A stretch of 64,000 nucleotides of DNA, taken from positions 103,876-167,875 of the forward strand of contig CAMYJO010000016.1 of assembly GCA_947258755.1 (NCBI GenBank). The letters run 5' to 3'. Source of the DNA: an uncultured Gammaproteobacteria bacterium. GTDB lineage: Bacteria; Pseudomonadota; Gammaproteobacteria; JAADHQ01. The notes beneath the pieces were generated by a model. That model made no database searches, was not told the DNA's origin, and saw only the letters and a list, made by a program, of their open reading frames with translations. Both the position numbers and the translations under genes were made by a program. Position 1 is the stretch's first letter. Every line of letters begins with the position of its first letter. This document shows positions 18,052 to 27,971 of this stretch, one piece after another.

Positions 18052-18732
18052 TTATCCTATACTCGCGCGCAAGGCCGCCGCTGTCGCCAGCGGTGCCAGG
18101 GTTAAGGCCAGGGCCAGCAATGCTGCGATTAGCATCAGGTGACCACTGATATCCAGGCCGACAGTCGAGGCGGCCACGGCATTGGCGCCGAAAATCAATA
18201 CCGGTACATAAAGCGGTAATACCAACAGCGAGATCAACATACTGCCACGTTTCAGTCCCACTGTCAGGGCGCTACCGATGGCACCGACCAGACTCAATAC
18301 CGGTGTACCAAGCAGTAAAGTCTGCATCAGGATCAACGTGGCGTCGAAATCCAGATGGAAGAATGTGGCCAGTAAGGGTGATAACAGGATCAGCGGCAAT
18401 CCGGTCAGCAGCCAGTGTACAGCAATCTTGCCCAGTACCAGCATCCCGAACGGGTATGGTGACAAGGTCAGTTGTTCAAGACTGCCATCCTCATAATCGG
18501 CGCGGAACATCGTGTCCAGTGACAATAGTGCGGCCAGCAATGCCACTACCCAGATAATGCCCGGTGCAATTTGTTTCAGGATGACGGTATCCGGGCCGAT
18601 GCCGAGCGGGAATAGCACCGCCGCAAATACAAAAAACAATAACGGGTTCAACCATTCGGATTTGTTTCTGGCCGCGAGAGTGAAGTCACGCCATAACAGG
18701 GTTTTCAGGGCATGCTGGCTGCTGTTGATCAT
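18052..18732 (-). CDS. ccmB: Haem exporter ABC transporter permease CcmB
   Basis: CcmB is the membrane partner of the CcmA ATPase; the pair powers release of holo-CcmE. The 226-residue protein has six hydrophobic helices and the DYEDGSLEQL and LKRGSMLISLLVLPLYVP regions typical of CcmB. It overlaps ccmA by 4 bases. Confidence 0.93.
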   Translation of the reverse strand: MINSSQHALKTLLWRDFTLAARNKSEWLNPLLFFVFAAVLFPLGIGPDTVILKQIAPGIIWVVALLAALLSLDTMFRADYEDGSLEQLTLSPYPFGMLVLGKIAVHWLLTGLPLILLSPLLATFFHLDFDATLILMQTLLLGTPVLSLVGAIGSALTVGLKRGSMLISLLVLPLYVPVLIFGANAVAASTVGLDISGHLMLIAALLALALTLAPLATAAALRASIG

Positions 18733-19373
18733 GCGGCGTCGACTTTCAGTACTTTTACTTCGGTATTGGGGATAGACATATTGTGGTGCGTTGTCAGTAT
18801 AACCATGCCGCCTGCTTGGCAGTGTTGATCAAATATCCCCTCCATGCGCTCACGGCTGGCATGATCCAGCGCCGTAAACGGTTCATCGAGGATCCATAGC
18901 GGCGCAGCACTGAGCAACAGGCGCGATAGTGCCACCCGACGTTGCTGACCGGCGGATAATTTACCGGCAAATTCATCGATCAAATCATCCAGGCCCATTT
19001 GTTCGAGTGCCTGTTCGATATCGTAGCCCGGCCTGAAGCGATCCTGGATCGCCGATACCTCGAGGTTCTCTTCACAGGTCAGATTGCCCTTCAGGGCGTT
19101 GTTATGGCCAACATATAACATGTCGGCATAGTACTCGCCGCGCGCTTGCTCGATCTTTTGGTCGCACCACAGTACATCGCCTTCCGCTGGACGCGCCAGA
19201 CCACACAAGATGCGTATCAGGCTGGTCTTGCCACAGCCATTGGCACCTTCGATCTGGATCAGTTGTCCAGGCAGTAATTCAAAGCTTAATTCACGGAATA
19301 ATTCCAGTTCATTGCGCACGCAGGAGAGGTGGGCTGCCTTGAGTGATATGTTGTCCGCTGCTGCAAAATCCAT
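18729..19373 (-). CDS. ccmA: Haem exporter ABC transporter ATPase CcmA
   Basis: CcmA hydrolyses ATP for the CcmABCD complex. The 214-residue protein has a Walker A motif GANGCGKT (43-50), the ABC signature LSAGQ (139-143) and a Walker B motif LWILDEP (159-165). It is the first gene of the ccm operon, which continues without real gaps to ccmI. The promoter should lie in the 292-base space shared with the divergent histidine kinase gene. No clear regulator site was found there. Confidence 0.93.
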   Translation of the reverse strand: MDFAAADNISLKAAHLSCVRNELELFRELSFELLPGQLIQIEGANGCGKTSLIRILCGLARPAEGDVLWCDQKIEQARGEYYADMLYVGHNNALKGNLTCEENLEVSAIQDRFRPGYDIEQALEQMGLDDLIDEFAGKLSAGQQRRVALSRLLLSAAPLWILDEPFTALDHASRERMEGIFDQHCQAGGMVILTTHHNMSIPNTEVKVLKVDAA

Positions 19374-19665
19374 ACGGAAGTCGTACTAATATATAAAGGA
19401 ACACAATAGCGCGCTAGAATAGCACGTATCCGCCTCCGGATAAAATACTATTATACTTTAATAAACATATATTTACGTTCAGATCGCAGGTTTGTGGTGG
19501 ATTTCATGCAAGCGTATAGCCGCGTTGCACTATTCCGTCTTAAAGACTTATATTTATTAAGGCAATTGATGGTGCTCAGGTACGCTGTTATCGATATTGA
19601 TTTGCCCATAAAAAACATCGAAAAGCGGCTACAGTTTCTGTGATCGCAGCCCGCTAAAATAGAAC

Positions 19666-21762
19666 ATGCAGACTAACACAGCAAACGTGAGCAATATTGC
19701 AGAAAAGACACCCGCCTGGGATACCATGGTTTATGTGGCAAAACTCGCAATCTTGGCAGTCGTATATGTAATTACCGCAAAATTGGGGCTGGAATTCGCA
19801 ACCGTTCACGGTAATGTAACATTCATATGGCCACCCTCTGGTATATCTTTGGCGGCACTCCTTATCTTTGGTGTACGTTTATGGCCTGGCATCATCGTCG
19901 GCGCATTCGCCATTAATCTCTATACCGGCTTATCTTCGATAGTCGCATTTGGTATTGCGTGTGGTAATACTTTGGAGGCTTTTACTGCCTACTATCTAAT
20001 ACGTTATTTCCTTGGGCGGGATAATCCCCTACAACAGGTCAGTTCAATTTTTATATTCATTTTTAGCGGAATGGCAGGCTGCGTTGTTGCGGCTACGATA
20101 GGGATGATGAGCCTGTATCTTGGGGCTACTGCCGAAGCAAGCATGTTACCCGGAATATGGATAACATGGTGGCTTGGTGATGCTGCTGGCATCCTGATTT
20201 TAACGACATTTTTCCTTGTATGGAATGACAAGCTATTTAAGTCTAGGCGGGAGTCAATTGGCGAAATAATACTTTTTTTGTCCATATTATTATTGTTCCT
20301 GGCGGTTGAATTTACACCGTGGACTATGGTGAATGCTTATGATTTGCCACTGGTCTTTATAATTTTCCCTTTACTAATGTGGTCTGCCTACAGATATGGA
20401 CTACAGATCGCCACCTTAAGCATACTTTTGGTGTCAGTATTTGCAATCATGGGTACAGTGGCAGACCATGGCCCCTTTGTTAAGGGCACATCATTCGATT
20501 CACTTTTATTTTTACAGACATTTATGGCGGTGTGTGTGTTAACAACACTTGCGCTGGCAAGTGCTATATTTGAACGTTGTAGAACTGAACTTCAGCTGCA
20601 GGAAGCCAGACTGCAGGCAGAAAAGGCATCAAGTGCAAAATCCAAATTTTTATCACGAATGAGCCATGAATTACGCACGCCCCTGAATTCAATTATAGGC
20701 TTCGCACAGTTACTTGATATTGATGATGCTAAGCACATGAGTTCATCAGATAGAGACTCCGTGAAGCACATTCTGAGGGGGGGTTGGCACCTTGTAGATA
20801 TGGTCAATGACTTGCTTGATCTATCTTCGATTGAGGCCAATAAGCTTGAGTTAAAGAGTGAGGTTGTCGATCTGAATGATTGCATTCAAGAATGCATAAG
20901 CCTTATGCAGCCATTGGCCCAGCAGCGTGAAATTACTCTTCAAGTGCGGGTTGATGATTGCACAGGAACAAAAGTGCAAGCGGACCATGTTCGTCTTAGA
21001 CAGGTGCTGCTGAACCTTATGGCTAATGCGGTGAAGTATAATCGCCAGGGAGGCAGCGTTACACTGTCCTGTGAACAGATCGGGGCAGACGTAATACGAG
21101 TCAGCATCATAGACACCGGGCCAGGTATCGCTGAGGCAGACATGCAGAGTATATTTGAGCCTTTTAGTCGCCTGTATCTCGACACTTATGCCAAAGAAGG
21201 TACAGGCATCGGACTCACTATTGCCAGGCAACTTATTAATGGTATGGGTGGATCTATCGGTGTAACATCGGTGCTGGGTAATGGAAGCACGTTCTGGATT
21301 GAACTCAAGGGAAGCGCGCCGCTTGCGCAAGAAGTCACTGATGTCTTGCCATTAAATGCGGAATCCTCTGCGACTGTGGCGCAAGAAGCCACTATGCTCT
21401 ATATCGAAGACAATCCAAGTCATGTCAAACTGGTCGAATCCATCGTTAATGCAATGCCGGGAATCAAGCTGATTTCTGCTCATGCGCCGCAGCTAGGGCT
21501 GGATCTGGCGCAGGCGCACCGGCCTAAAGTCATTTTGCTCGATATCTGCCTTCCGGATATAGACGGCTACGAGATTCTGGAACAACTACGTAGTAATGAG
21601 GCTACTCGTAATATCCCTGTTATTGCCATCAGTGCAAATGCCATGAATCTGGATATTGAAAAGAGTCAACAAGCAGGTTTCTGGCGCTACATCACCAAAC
21701 CCATCGATGTAATTGAATTCAAAAATGCAGTGAATGAATTGCTGGATGAATGTGAAAACTAG
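19666..21762 (+). CDS. Hybrid sensor histidine kinase with MASE1 sensor domain
   Basis: This 698-residue membrane kinase would sense a signal through its N-terminal MASE1 domain (about residues 25-300, eight or so helices, with the VTFIWPPSGISLAAL motif). The kinase part follows: H-box with phosphorylated H334 in MSHELRTPL, N-box LNLMANAVKYN (449-459), G1 DTGPGI and G2 GTGIGLTIA. A C-terminal receiver domain (about 575-695) has phosphoacceptor D626. There is no output domain, so phosphate probably passes on to a partner. It stands alone between ccm and a VOC gene, and its signal is unknown. Confidence 0.88.
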   Translation: MQTNTANVSNIAEKTPAWDTMVYVAKLAILAVVYVITAKLGLEFATVHGNVTFIWPPSGISLAALLIFGVRLWPGIIVGAFAINLYTGLSSIVAFGIACGNTLEAFTAYYLIRYFLGRDNPLQQVSSIFIFIFSGMAGCVVAATIGMMSLYLGATAEASMLPGIWITWWLGDAAGILILTTFFLVWNDKLFKSRRESIGEIILFLSILLLFLAVEFTPWTMVNAYDLPLVFIIFPLLMWSAYRYGLQIATLSILLVSVFAIMGTVADHGPFVKGTSFDSLLFLQTFMAVCVLTTLALASAIFERCRTELQLQEARLQAEKASSAKSKFLSRMSHELRTPLNSIIGFAQLLDIDDAKHMSSSDRDSVKHILRGGWHLVDMVNDLLDLSSIEANKLELKSEVVDLNDCIQECISLMQPLAQQREITLQVRVDDCTGTKVQADHVRLRQVLLNLMANAVKYNRQGGSVTLSCEQIGADVIRVSIIDTGPGIAEADMQSIFEPFSRLYLDTYAKEGTGIGLTIARQLINGMGGSIGVTSVLGNGSTFWIELKGSAPLAQEVTDVLPLNAESSATVAQEATMLYIEDNPSHVKLVESIVNAMPGIKLISAHAPQLGLDLAQAHRPKVILLDICLPDIDGYEILEQLRSNEATRNIPVIAISANAMNLDIEKSQQAGFWRYITKPIDVIEFKNAVNELLDECEN

Positions 21763-21980
21763 TTAATATCAGGAAGCTTCAGGCATTAGCACTTATTCTT
21801 TTAATTTTGGAAGTTTGCTATCTGCTTGACAGGATCAGCAAGTGCAGGCCCGCTTGATGTGTAAATGCTATTACTGCGAAGCTCGGTATTAAATAAATTT
21901 CCAAGCTGTATTAGTGTTCTCTAGATACAGTCATTTTGTCATCCATTGACATGTTTTATAATCTACCGAAAGGCTGATTG

Positions 21981-22337
21981 CTATACACTTTTGTCAGACC
22001 ATACCGCATATTCATTATCGCTTGGATCACTAAAATGAAAGCGGTGTCCACCAGGGAAGGAAAAATTTTCTTTAATAATAGTGCCGCCAGCTTGTTGGAT
22101 TTTTGCCATTGTGCCTTCAAGATCCGTGCTATAGAAAACAACCAGTGCACCGCCGTTGGCGGTCGATGCGTGCAAGTCTGACTGGTAAAAGCCACCATCG
22201 ATACCGGCGTTATTAAAGGCGCTGTATTCGGGGCCATAGTCAACAAATTGCCAATTAAAGATGTTGGTAAAAAAGGTTTTGTTGGCTATTAAGTCCCGTG
22301 CCGACAACTCGATGTAATTTATTTTTTCATGTTCCAT
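21981..22337 (-). CDS. VOC (glyoxalase/bleomycin-resistance fold) family protein
   Basis: The 118-residue protein has one pair of the beta-alpha-beta-beta-beta units that define the VOC superfamily. The FFTNIFNWQF and GGHRFHFSDPSDNEYAVW motifs are typical of small single-domain members of unknown substrate. GGAGCC lies 8 bases before the start. No neighbour suggests a pathway. It is probably a cytoplasmic metal-binding or ligand-binding protein. Confidence 0.8.
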   Translation of the reverse strand: MEHEKINYIELSARDLIANKTFFTNIFNWQFVDYGPEYSAFNNAGIDGGFYQSDLHASTANGGALVVFYSTDLEGTMAKIQQAGGTIIKENFSFPGGHRFHFSDPSDNEYAVWSDKSV

Positions 22338-22564
22338 TATAAGTAGGCTCCGGGCTGGTGTGTTATAGAATAATTCAATCAGGGGAATATTTGCAAATAG
22401 TCGCTATTTTAACAATGCGATGAGTGGTAAACAGGTATACTTACGATCGTTCCTAATGATGTTGGCGTGAAACAGAATGACCGGGCAGTGGTATTATTTT
22501 AGTGGTATGTCAATTTCTGTCGAGACAAGTTGGATGAGGGTTTAAGATAGTTTTAAGGTGAGTA

Positions 22565-22596
22565 TTAAAAATGCGGCATGCTAAAAGCATGCCGCA
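22565..22596 (-). terminator. Intrinsic terminator of the small periplasmic protein gene
   Basis: TGCGGCATGC and GCATGCCGCA (22572-22581 and 22587-22596) form a perfect 10-bp stem with a 5-base loop. On the minus strand it is followed by ATTTTTAAT. It lies 30 bases after the gene at 22627-22950. Confidence 0.85.
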
Positions 22597-22626
22597 GACT
22601 TAGTTTGAAAATAATAACTCGGATTT

Positions 22627-22950
22627 TCAGCGAGCGCCTTTACCGGCACCCGTTCCATCACCAGGTCCCATACCGCCTTCCTTGTGCATGGCACCACCTG
22701 CGGGTGCTTTTTCTGGTAAGGTTTTTCCTTGTGACTTGGCTCTTTCCTGCATTGATGCATGATGTTCCTGACGAATCTGTTCACGTTCCGCCGCGGTCTT
22801 TGCATTCAGTTGTTTTTTCCGATATTCAAGTCTCTCTTGTTGAGTCATCAGCTGACTACCATAGATTTGATCCTGGTCGGCAGCAACAACAGGGCCGCCG
22901 GATACTAGCAGTGCGGCAGTCAAGGTAGACATGATTAGTGATTTTTTCAT
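22627..22950 (-). CDS. Small periplasmic protein, charged helical
   Basis: The 107-residue protein has a signal peptide (residues 1-23, ending VVAA), a central charged helix rich in Glu, Arg and Gln (30-75) and a Gly/Met-rich tail. The pattern QIYGSQLMTQQERLEYR is one I have seen in uncharacterised proteobacterial exported proteins. No function is known to me. AAGGAG is well placed before the start, and a strong terminator follows. Confidence 0.75.
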   Translation of the reverse strand: MKKSLIMSTLTAALLVSGGPVVAADQDQIYGSQLMTQQERLEYRKKQLNAKTAAEREQIRQEHHASMQERAKSQGKTLPEKAPAGGAMHKEGGMGPGDGTGAGKGAR

Positions 22951-23591
22951 TTTCGTTAACTCCTTCTATACATTAATATAATAGTCTTGCGTGGCTGTTC
23001 TATACGCTATGGCAATAGCCCAGTTAAACGCTAAACGTACTATAGGCCCTATAATTATTTTTTCCAGTGATTATGTCCTTACAGAGTGCGAAGCGTTGGT
23101 ATTTTTTATTTTTATGATGGCGGTCACGAAATTTGTAGTAGTAAAACTTACGGACATCAATAGAGGTTTAAACTTTGTTAATCAATGATGAAGTGTTATG
23201 GAGATTCTAATCGAGTGTATGCGTAATTATCATTGTCTTATTAGTTTAAGTCAGCTTAAAGCGTGAGTAGTGTAGTAGCTATCGTTTGTTTGAGTAGCAG
23301 TGTATTACAAGGATTCATTTCCCGTATTTCACTCACAGTTATCTCCATTGGTTTAAATACAGATAGCACTGACCCCATTTATTAGCTAAGTCTAGGCTGT
23401 AAATAAAATATCTAGTGCAGATTAAATCTGCTTATATGGGAAGGGCGCATCATGATCATGCCGGACTATGTGCGTTTAGGGTAATCTTCTGCCAACCTTG
23501 GACAGACAGAATTAAATGCTGAACTTTCTTTGTCGAGTGTCGTCTATTTAGATTATATAATAAGAATCAAACTTAAATAAGGATCACTATT
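22951..23591. other. Intergenic region upstream of the glutamate synthase-like gene
   Basis: These 640 bases lie between divergent genes. A 65-codon open frame at 22991-23188 has no ribosome-binding site and no recognisable composition, and is not annotated. The near-palindrome CATGATCATG is at about 23451-23460. I see no RNA gene or repeat. Confidence 0.5.
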
Positions 23592-25178
23592 ATGGCTATG
23601 GTCAGAAACGTCTATATCCTGTTGTCGATCGTACTGCCAGTATTGACGATATTACTGGCGCTTATGTGGCCACCGGCCTGGTGGGCATTCATTGTTCTTG
23701 GCCCTCTGTTGCTGCTCGGCAGTTATGATCTGTTGCAACGCCAGCACACAATACTCCGCTTGTATCCGATCATCGGCCATTTTCGTTATATGTTTGAGTA
23801 TGTTAGGCCTGAAATCCAGCAATATTTTGTCGAGGATGATATCAATGGTCGTCCGATCAATCGCGAATTCAGGTCATTGGTGTACCAGAGAGCCAAAGGG
23901 ATGCGTGACACCCGGCCTTTTGGCACCCAGTTTGATGTCTACCGTCCCGGTTATGAATGGGTGAATCATTCGATTTCCCCGTCACCACGCCTGGATGGGC
24001 CTATCAGGATTTTATTCGGCGGGCGTGATTGCAGCCAGCCTTATTCGGCATCGGCGCTGAATATCTCGGCCATGAGTTTTGGCGCATTGAGCAAGCATGC
24101 AATTCTGGCCCTGAACAAGGGCGCGAAAATCGGTGATTTTGCTCATAACACTGGCGAGGGTGGAGTTTCGCCTCATCATCTGCAACATGGTGGTGATCTG
24201 ATCTGGCAGATAGGGACAGGTTATTTCGGCTGTCGAAATGACAAGGCGCAGTTTGATGCTGCACGTTTCAGTGATCAAGCCAGTCTGGATAATATCAAGA
24301 TGATCGAGATCAAGTTGTCCCAGGGTGCAAAGCCAGGTCACGGTGGTATCCTACCCGCGGCGAAATTGACCGAAGAGATTGCCGCTATCCGTCATGTGCC
24401 CATGGGTGCCGACGTAATCTCACCGCCTGCGCATTCGGCCTTTTCTTCGCCGCTTGAGATGATGGAATTTATCGCCAGGTTGCGTGAATTATCCGGCGGT
24501 AAGCCAGTAGGTTTTAAACTGTGTATAGGTCATCATCATGAATTTTTAGCGATATGTAAGGCGATGATAGAAACGGATATAAAACCTGACTTTATTACCA
24601 TAGACGGCGCTGAGGGCGGCACCGGTGCTGCGCCGATTGAGCTGACTAATTCTGTCGGTACTCCATTACGTGACGGACTTAATTTTGTTCAGAATGCCCT
24701 GCTGGGCTGTGACTTACGTAAGGATATCCGCCTAATAGGCGCCGGTAAAATCATGTCGGCCTTTCATATGTTTAGAAACATGGCGCTCGGTGCTGACACT
24801 ATTAATTCGGCGCGGGCGATGATGCTGGCCTTGGGCTGTATCCAGTCCAGGCATTGCAATACTGACAGCTGTCCAACAGGTATCGCTACGCAGAATCCAG
24901 CACGTTACAAAGCGCTGGATATTGAGCAGAAATCCCAGCGGGTTGCGCGTTATCAGGCTGCGATGTTACATAACCTGTCAGAGTTGGTGGCTTCGGCCGG
25001 CCTTGAATCCATTGCCGATATTGAACGCAGTCATGTTAATCGCCGAATCAATGGCGCAACGATAGCGAATTATCAAGAGTTATATCCAACCCTGGATGCC
25101 GGTAGCTTGTTATCAGTCGATGACATACCGGAAACCTGGAAGCAAGCCTGGCAACAGGCTGTGCCGGGTCATTGGTAG
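23592..25178 (+). CDS. FMN-binding glutamate synthase family protein
   Basis: The 528-residue protein has two N-terminal membrane helices (about residues 5-22 and 28-46) and then a GltS-type TIM barrel. FAHNTGEGGVSPHHL and the glycine-rich IDGAEGGTGAAP segment are FMN-site motifs. C416-x5-C422-x4-C427-PTGI matches the [3Fe-4S] cluster site of glutamate synthase. There is no glutaminase domain, so it cannot be a complete glutamate synthase; the substrate of this membrane-attached family is not established. The start is preceded by AAGGATCACTATT. Confidence 0.85.
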   Translation: MAMVRNVYILLSIVLPVLTILLALMWPPAWWAFIVLGPLLLLGSYDLLQRQHTILRLYPIIGHFRYMFEYVRPEIQQYFVEDDINGRPINREFRSLVYQRAKGMRDTRPFGTQFDVYRPGYEWVNHSISPSPRLDGPIRILFGGRDCSQPYSASALNISAMSFGALSKHAILALNKGAKIGDFAHNTGEGGVSPHHLQHGGDLIWQIGTGYFGCRNDKAQFDAARFSDQASLDNIKMIEIKLSQGAKPGHGGILPAAKLTEEIAAIRHVPMGADVISPPAHSAFSSPLEMMEFIARLRELSGGKPVGFKLCIGHHHEFLAICKAMIETDIKPDFITIDGAEGGTGAAPIELTNSVGTPLRDGLNFVQNALLGCDLRKDIRLIGAGKIMSAFHMFRNMALGADTINSARAMMLALGCIQSRHCNTDSCPTGIATQNPARYKALDIEQKSQRVARYQAAMLHNLSELVASAGLESIADIERSHVNRRINGATIANYQELYPTLDAGSLLSVDDIPETWKQAWQQAVPGHW

Positions 25179-25201
25179 TTCAAATGGAAATTTGATTCGT
25201 C

Positions 25202-25351
25202 TCAGAAATCTACTAGATAACCCATATTGATAAAATAATTGGACTCAGTATGTCCACCCAGACTATCGTCGATGTCGGAGTGTTCATAACCCAGTGCTTT
25301 TATCTTGTTCAGCATTTCATGTGCTTCTTCCTTGCTACGGAAGAAGCCTAA
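25202..25351 (-). pseudogene. Decayed fragment of an unidentified protein
   Basis: Reading minus, 49 codons run from 25351 to a TGA at 25204-25202 and give a protein-like sequence: LGFFRSKEEAHEMLNKIKALGYEHSD and on. The helix and spacing resemble the C-terminal half of a SPOR-like or similar small alpha/beta domain. There is no start codon, and a TGA lies immediately upstream in frame. Confidence 0.4.
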
Positions 25352-25535
25352 TCAATATGCAGGCACTGCCAATGATACCGAGGTAGTAACCGAGGCCAGT
25401 CTCGGTTGATAAAAATAAATCCTCATGTTGGGCCCAGCCATAGAAAATGATGACAAATATCAGGCCAAAGAACAGGCGCGTGCTGAACGAGTTCTTCCTA
25501 TGAATATTTCGCTGTCTTGAGCTAGTTGATATGCT
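25335..25535 (-). pseudogene. Fragment of a two-helix membrane protein
   Basis: A minus-strand frame without a start codon encodes RLFFGLIFVIIFYGWAQ and GLGYYLGIIGSACILI, two membrane helices joined by an acidic loop, and stops at TAG (25337-25335). It resembles the N-terminal part of small gammaproteobacterial inner-membrane proteins of unknown function. It overlaps the neighbouring fragment in a different frame, as expected after a deletion. Confidence 0.4.
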
Positions 25536-26073
25536 TCAGTCCATGCGTGGCCAGGAAAATATTTATATTAAAAACAGCAATATAGCAGCTCCAATTACGA
25601 GCAATTGCATCATTATTATTAGCGTCATTTGATGAAATAACGATGATTATAATCACATAATTGGGAATAAAAGACTAAAATATAAAGTAGTGTCAAGCTA
25701 TAATAAATAGCATGTAGTGCCCGGGTTGATCCGTTATATCGATTTAGTGTCCGCTCGTTTTTGCTTCGAGTTCCTATTGGGATTTAACAGGCTCTGTACT
25801 TAATTAGACACTTTCCGCTTAACTGTTAAATATCTGTAAGCTTTTAATGATTGTCTGTTGCGTAAACTTAATTCTTTAATGTTTAATCGCTACAATGAAG
25901 TCCATAAAAGCTCATTGTGTTGGTAAATTACATAGAGAATCGCAGTAAGTCATTTGTCAGAATGATTTAGTATAATGAGTTATAATTAGCATCACAGGGA
26001 TGAAGTGGTGAGTATCAAGCCTTAGTATTTTAAACCGATACTAGCCGTGAAAAGATTCAGAAGGTGTCATTAA

Positions 26074-26709
26074 ATGTCTACGTTACCGCATATTGTTTTG
26101 CTCGATACCGATGCAAGTTGGCCGAATGAAGGTTTTAGCAATCTTCAATCGGGCATGATGCAATCTTTTTGCCGAGATAATTCGCTGGATAATTCAGATA
26201 GTCACGGCGTATCCATGTTGAAGGTGCTTTCTGCTAATCTTAACGGAACCGTGCAGGTTAGCATGGCCAAGGTTATTGCCTATCATCGACCTGGTTCGCC
26301 GCAGTCGTTTGCACGTGGACTGGTCTGGGCGGCGGAGCTCTATCCGGATGTAGTTGTTCTGCCGTTGGGTCTGATGAAACCTAATTCAAGTGTTAAGGCA
26401 GCGCTTGAGATTCTGTCAAATACCCAATGCAGGATTTATGCGGCCGTTGGAAAAAACGATCAATTGTCAGAGAGTAGCCTGTATCCAGCCGCTTATCCTG
26501 AGTGCATCTCTGTTGGTAGCATGCAGCAGGGTCAGCTATATAGAGAATGGGAGGTGAAACCCGATATCTTGATCGATGAGTCGGTGGTCGCCACTACCAA
26601 GACCTTGAAGAACATCCAGATGGGTACATCGACTGCATCCATGCTGGCAGTAGCCGAATATCTCAACCACGAGTATTTCGACGACAAGATTCACTTCAAT
26701 AGCAATTAA
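26074..26709 (+). CDS. Very small subtilase-like (S8) protein without a signal peptide
   Basis: The 211-residue protein keeps every landmark of a subtilisin-like peptidase in compressed form: Asp in VLLDTD (D11 or D13), His in SHGVSM (H44), a possible oxyanion Asn in AAVGKND (N128), the YPAAYPECISVGS segment, and Ser in GTSTAS (S186). Subtilisin domains normally need about 270 residues, so this one is short. It has neither signal peptide nor propeptide, which suggests a cytoplasmic role or export by another route. It could be an active minimal protease or a degenerate binding domain. AAGGTG precedes the start. Its end overlaps that of the convergent nnrS gene by 14 bases. Confidence 0.75.
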   Translation: MSTLPHIVLLDTDASWPNEGFSNLQSGMMQSFCRDNSLDNSDSHGVSMLKVLSANLNGTVQVSMAKVIAYHRPGSPQSFARGLVWAAELYPDVVVLPLGLMKPNSSVKAALEILSNTQCRIYAAVGKNDQLSESSLYPAAYPECISVGSMQQGQLYREWEVKPDILIDESVVATTKTLKNIQMGTSTASMLAVAEYLNHEYFDDKIHFNSN

Positions 26710-27874
26710 TCATTTGTCGGATTGGCAGGTATATAAGTATAAAGCCTGCAAATGCAGCTATCCATAGGCACTGCGAAGCCATAATCCATAACGAATAGTG
26801 CTTGTCGTCTACCAGTGGAACGACCACCCTTATTATTGCGGCAGCAATTATCATCATAAATACCCACGTCAATGCCGGAGGTGGTGCGTCGACCCGTCGA
26901 CCCGTGTGTCCTAGTGAGACGCGCGCCATCATGCCGATACTCATAATACCGATGCCACCGAGTGCAAAGGCATGTAGTGCCAGGAATGGCGAGATATTAA
27001 GGAAATAGGCTGCAGCTTTAAGCACAAACCCTACAATAATGAATATGTAGGCAATGTATAGCACCCACAATAACGGTCTGGTCCAGATGCCAGCCACATG
27101 CCATAGAGACAGGCGCAGGCCATGCAGTATGGCTAACACCCCAGCGAGTAGCGTGGTCAAGACATCTGATACATGAAAGATGTCGCTGATCATAAAGACG
27201 AGAAATAATATCAGGCTACTGATATCGAGCCAGCGCCAATTAATCAAGGGTGTGTCTAAATTACATCCTTTTTCAATAAAGAACGGAATAACGCGCCGTG
27301 CCATCATCAGGATCAATGCCAGTATCAAGTATAACCCCGCATAGGTTCCCCAACGTGTTCCATGTTCCAGTATGCCTAGAGCGCCAAGATAAAAGCCAGC
27401 ATTGGCGACTACCAACAGCGCTAGTTTGGAAATTATGCCGACCTGATTCCACTGTCGGGCCTGGATCACAGGTCTGCTTGCGGCAAGCACTAGGTAAATA
27501 CCAAAAAGAATATCACTGATAGACATGACAAGCAGGCTGAAGCCACTCGGAATGAAAGGCATCAGACGTGCCAGTGCCCATAGCAAAAACAGTATCAGTA
27601 GTGGGTAGGACGTTATTGTTTTAAGTCCAGTCCAGTTGCTAATCGCGGTCAGCAAAAAACCGGCAATAACGGCCAGACCATAGCCATAAACCATTTCGTG
27701 GGCATGCCAATGAAGGGGAGATAGCTGCATAAACCCAGAATTCATGTTCATGGTATAAACCGCCATCCATAGCAGTACCGACAGGGCTGCAAACAGGCCG
27801 GCACCGAGAAAAAAGGGCCTGAACCCCAGGCTGAGGAAGGCAATGGTTACCTGATTGTTTTTGCTATTACTCAA
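26696..27874 (-). CDS. nnrS: NnrS family haem-copper membrane protein
   Basis: NnrS proteins are 12-helix membrane proteins linked to nitric oxide tolerance and denitrification. The 392-residue sequence opens with the family motif SLGFRPFFLGAGLFA and has the HWHAHEMVYGYGLAVIAGF segment with conserved histidines. The start appears to be TTG (27874), because an in-frame stop lies just upstream and no ATG occurs before the first helix. A DNR/FNR-type site at 27972-27985 lies 98 bases before the start. That matches the known control of nnrS by NO-responsive Crp/Fnr regulators. Confidence 0.88.
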   Translation of the reverse strand: MSNSKNNQVTIAFLSLGFRPFFLGAGLFAALSVLLWMAVYTMNMNSGFMQLSPLHWHAHEMVYGYGLAVIAGFLLTAISNWTGLKTITSYPLLILFLLWALARLMPFIPSGFSLLVMSISDILFGIYLVLAASRPVIQARQWNQVGIISKLALLVVANAGFYLGALGILEHGTRWGTYAGLYLILALILMMARRVIPFFIEKGCNLDTPLINWRWLDISSLILFLVFMISDIFHVSDVLTTLLAGVLAILHGLRLSLWHVAGIWTRPLLWVLYIAYIFIIVGFVLKAAAYFLNISPFLALHAFALGGIGIMSIGMMARVSLGHTGRRVDAPPPALTWVFMMIIAAAIIRVVVPLVDDKHYSLWIMASQCLWIAAFAGFILIYLPIRQMINCY

Positions 27875-27971
27875 GGGTGCATGTGCTCATGATTTAGGTG
27901 GGTGCCTTTTTGTTATTGTCGTTCTATCAGATAAGAATGCAAACAGTATAGGTAAACGGTTATGTATGCTG

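Larger units (their letters stand above)
25179..26073. other. Gene-poor region with gene relics
   Basis: This 895-base stretch has no intact gene. Two short decayed coding fragments on the minus strand (25202-25351 and 25335-25535) are listed separately. The rest, to 26073, is AT-rich with frequent stops; no RNA gene was recognised. Confidence 0.55.

Noticed and set aside
22991..23188. 65-codon open frame in the region before the glutamate synthase-like gene
   Set aside because: No ribosome-binding site, odd composition and no family; most likely chance.
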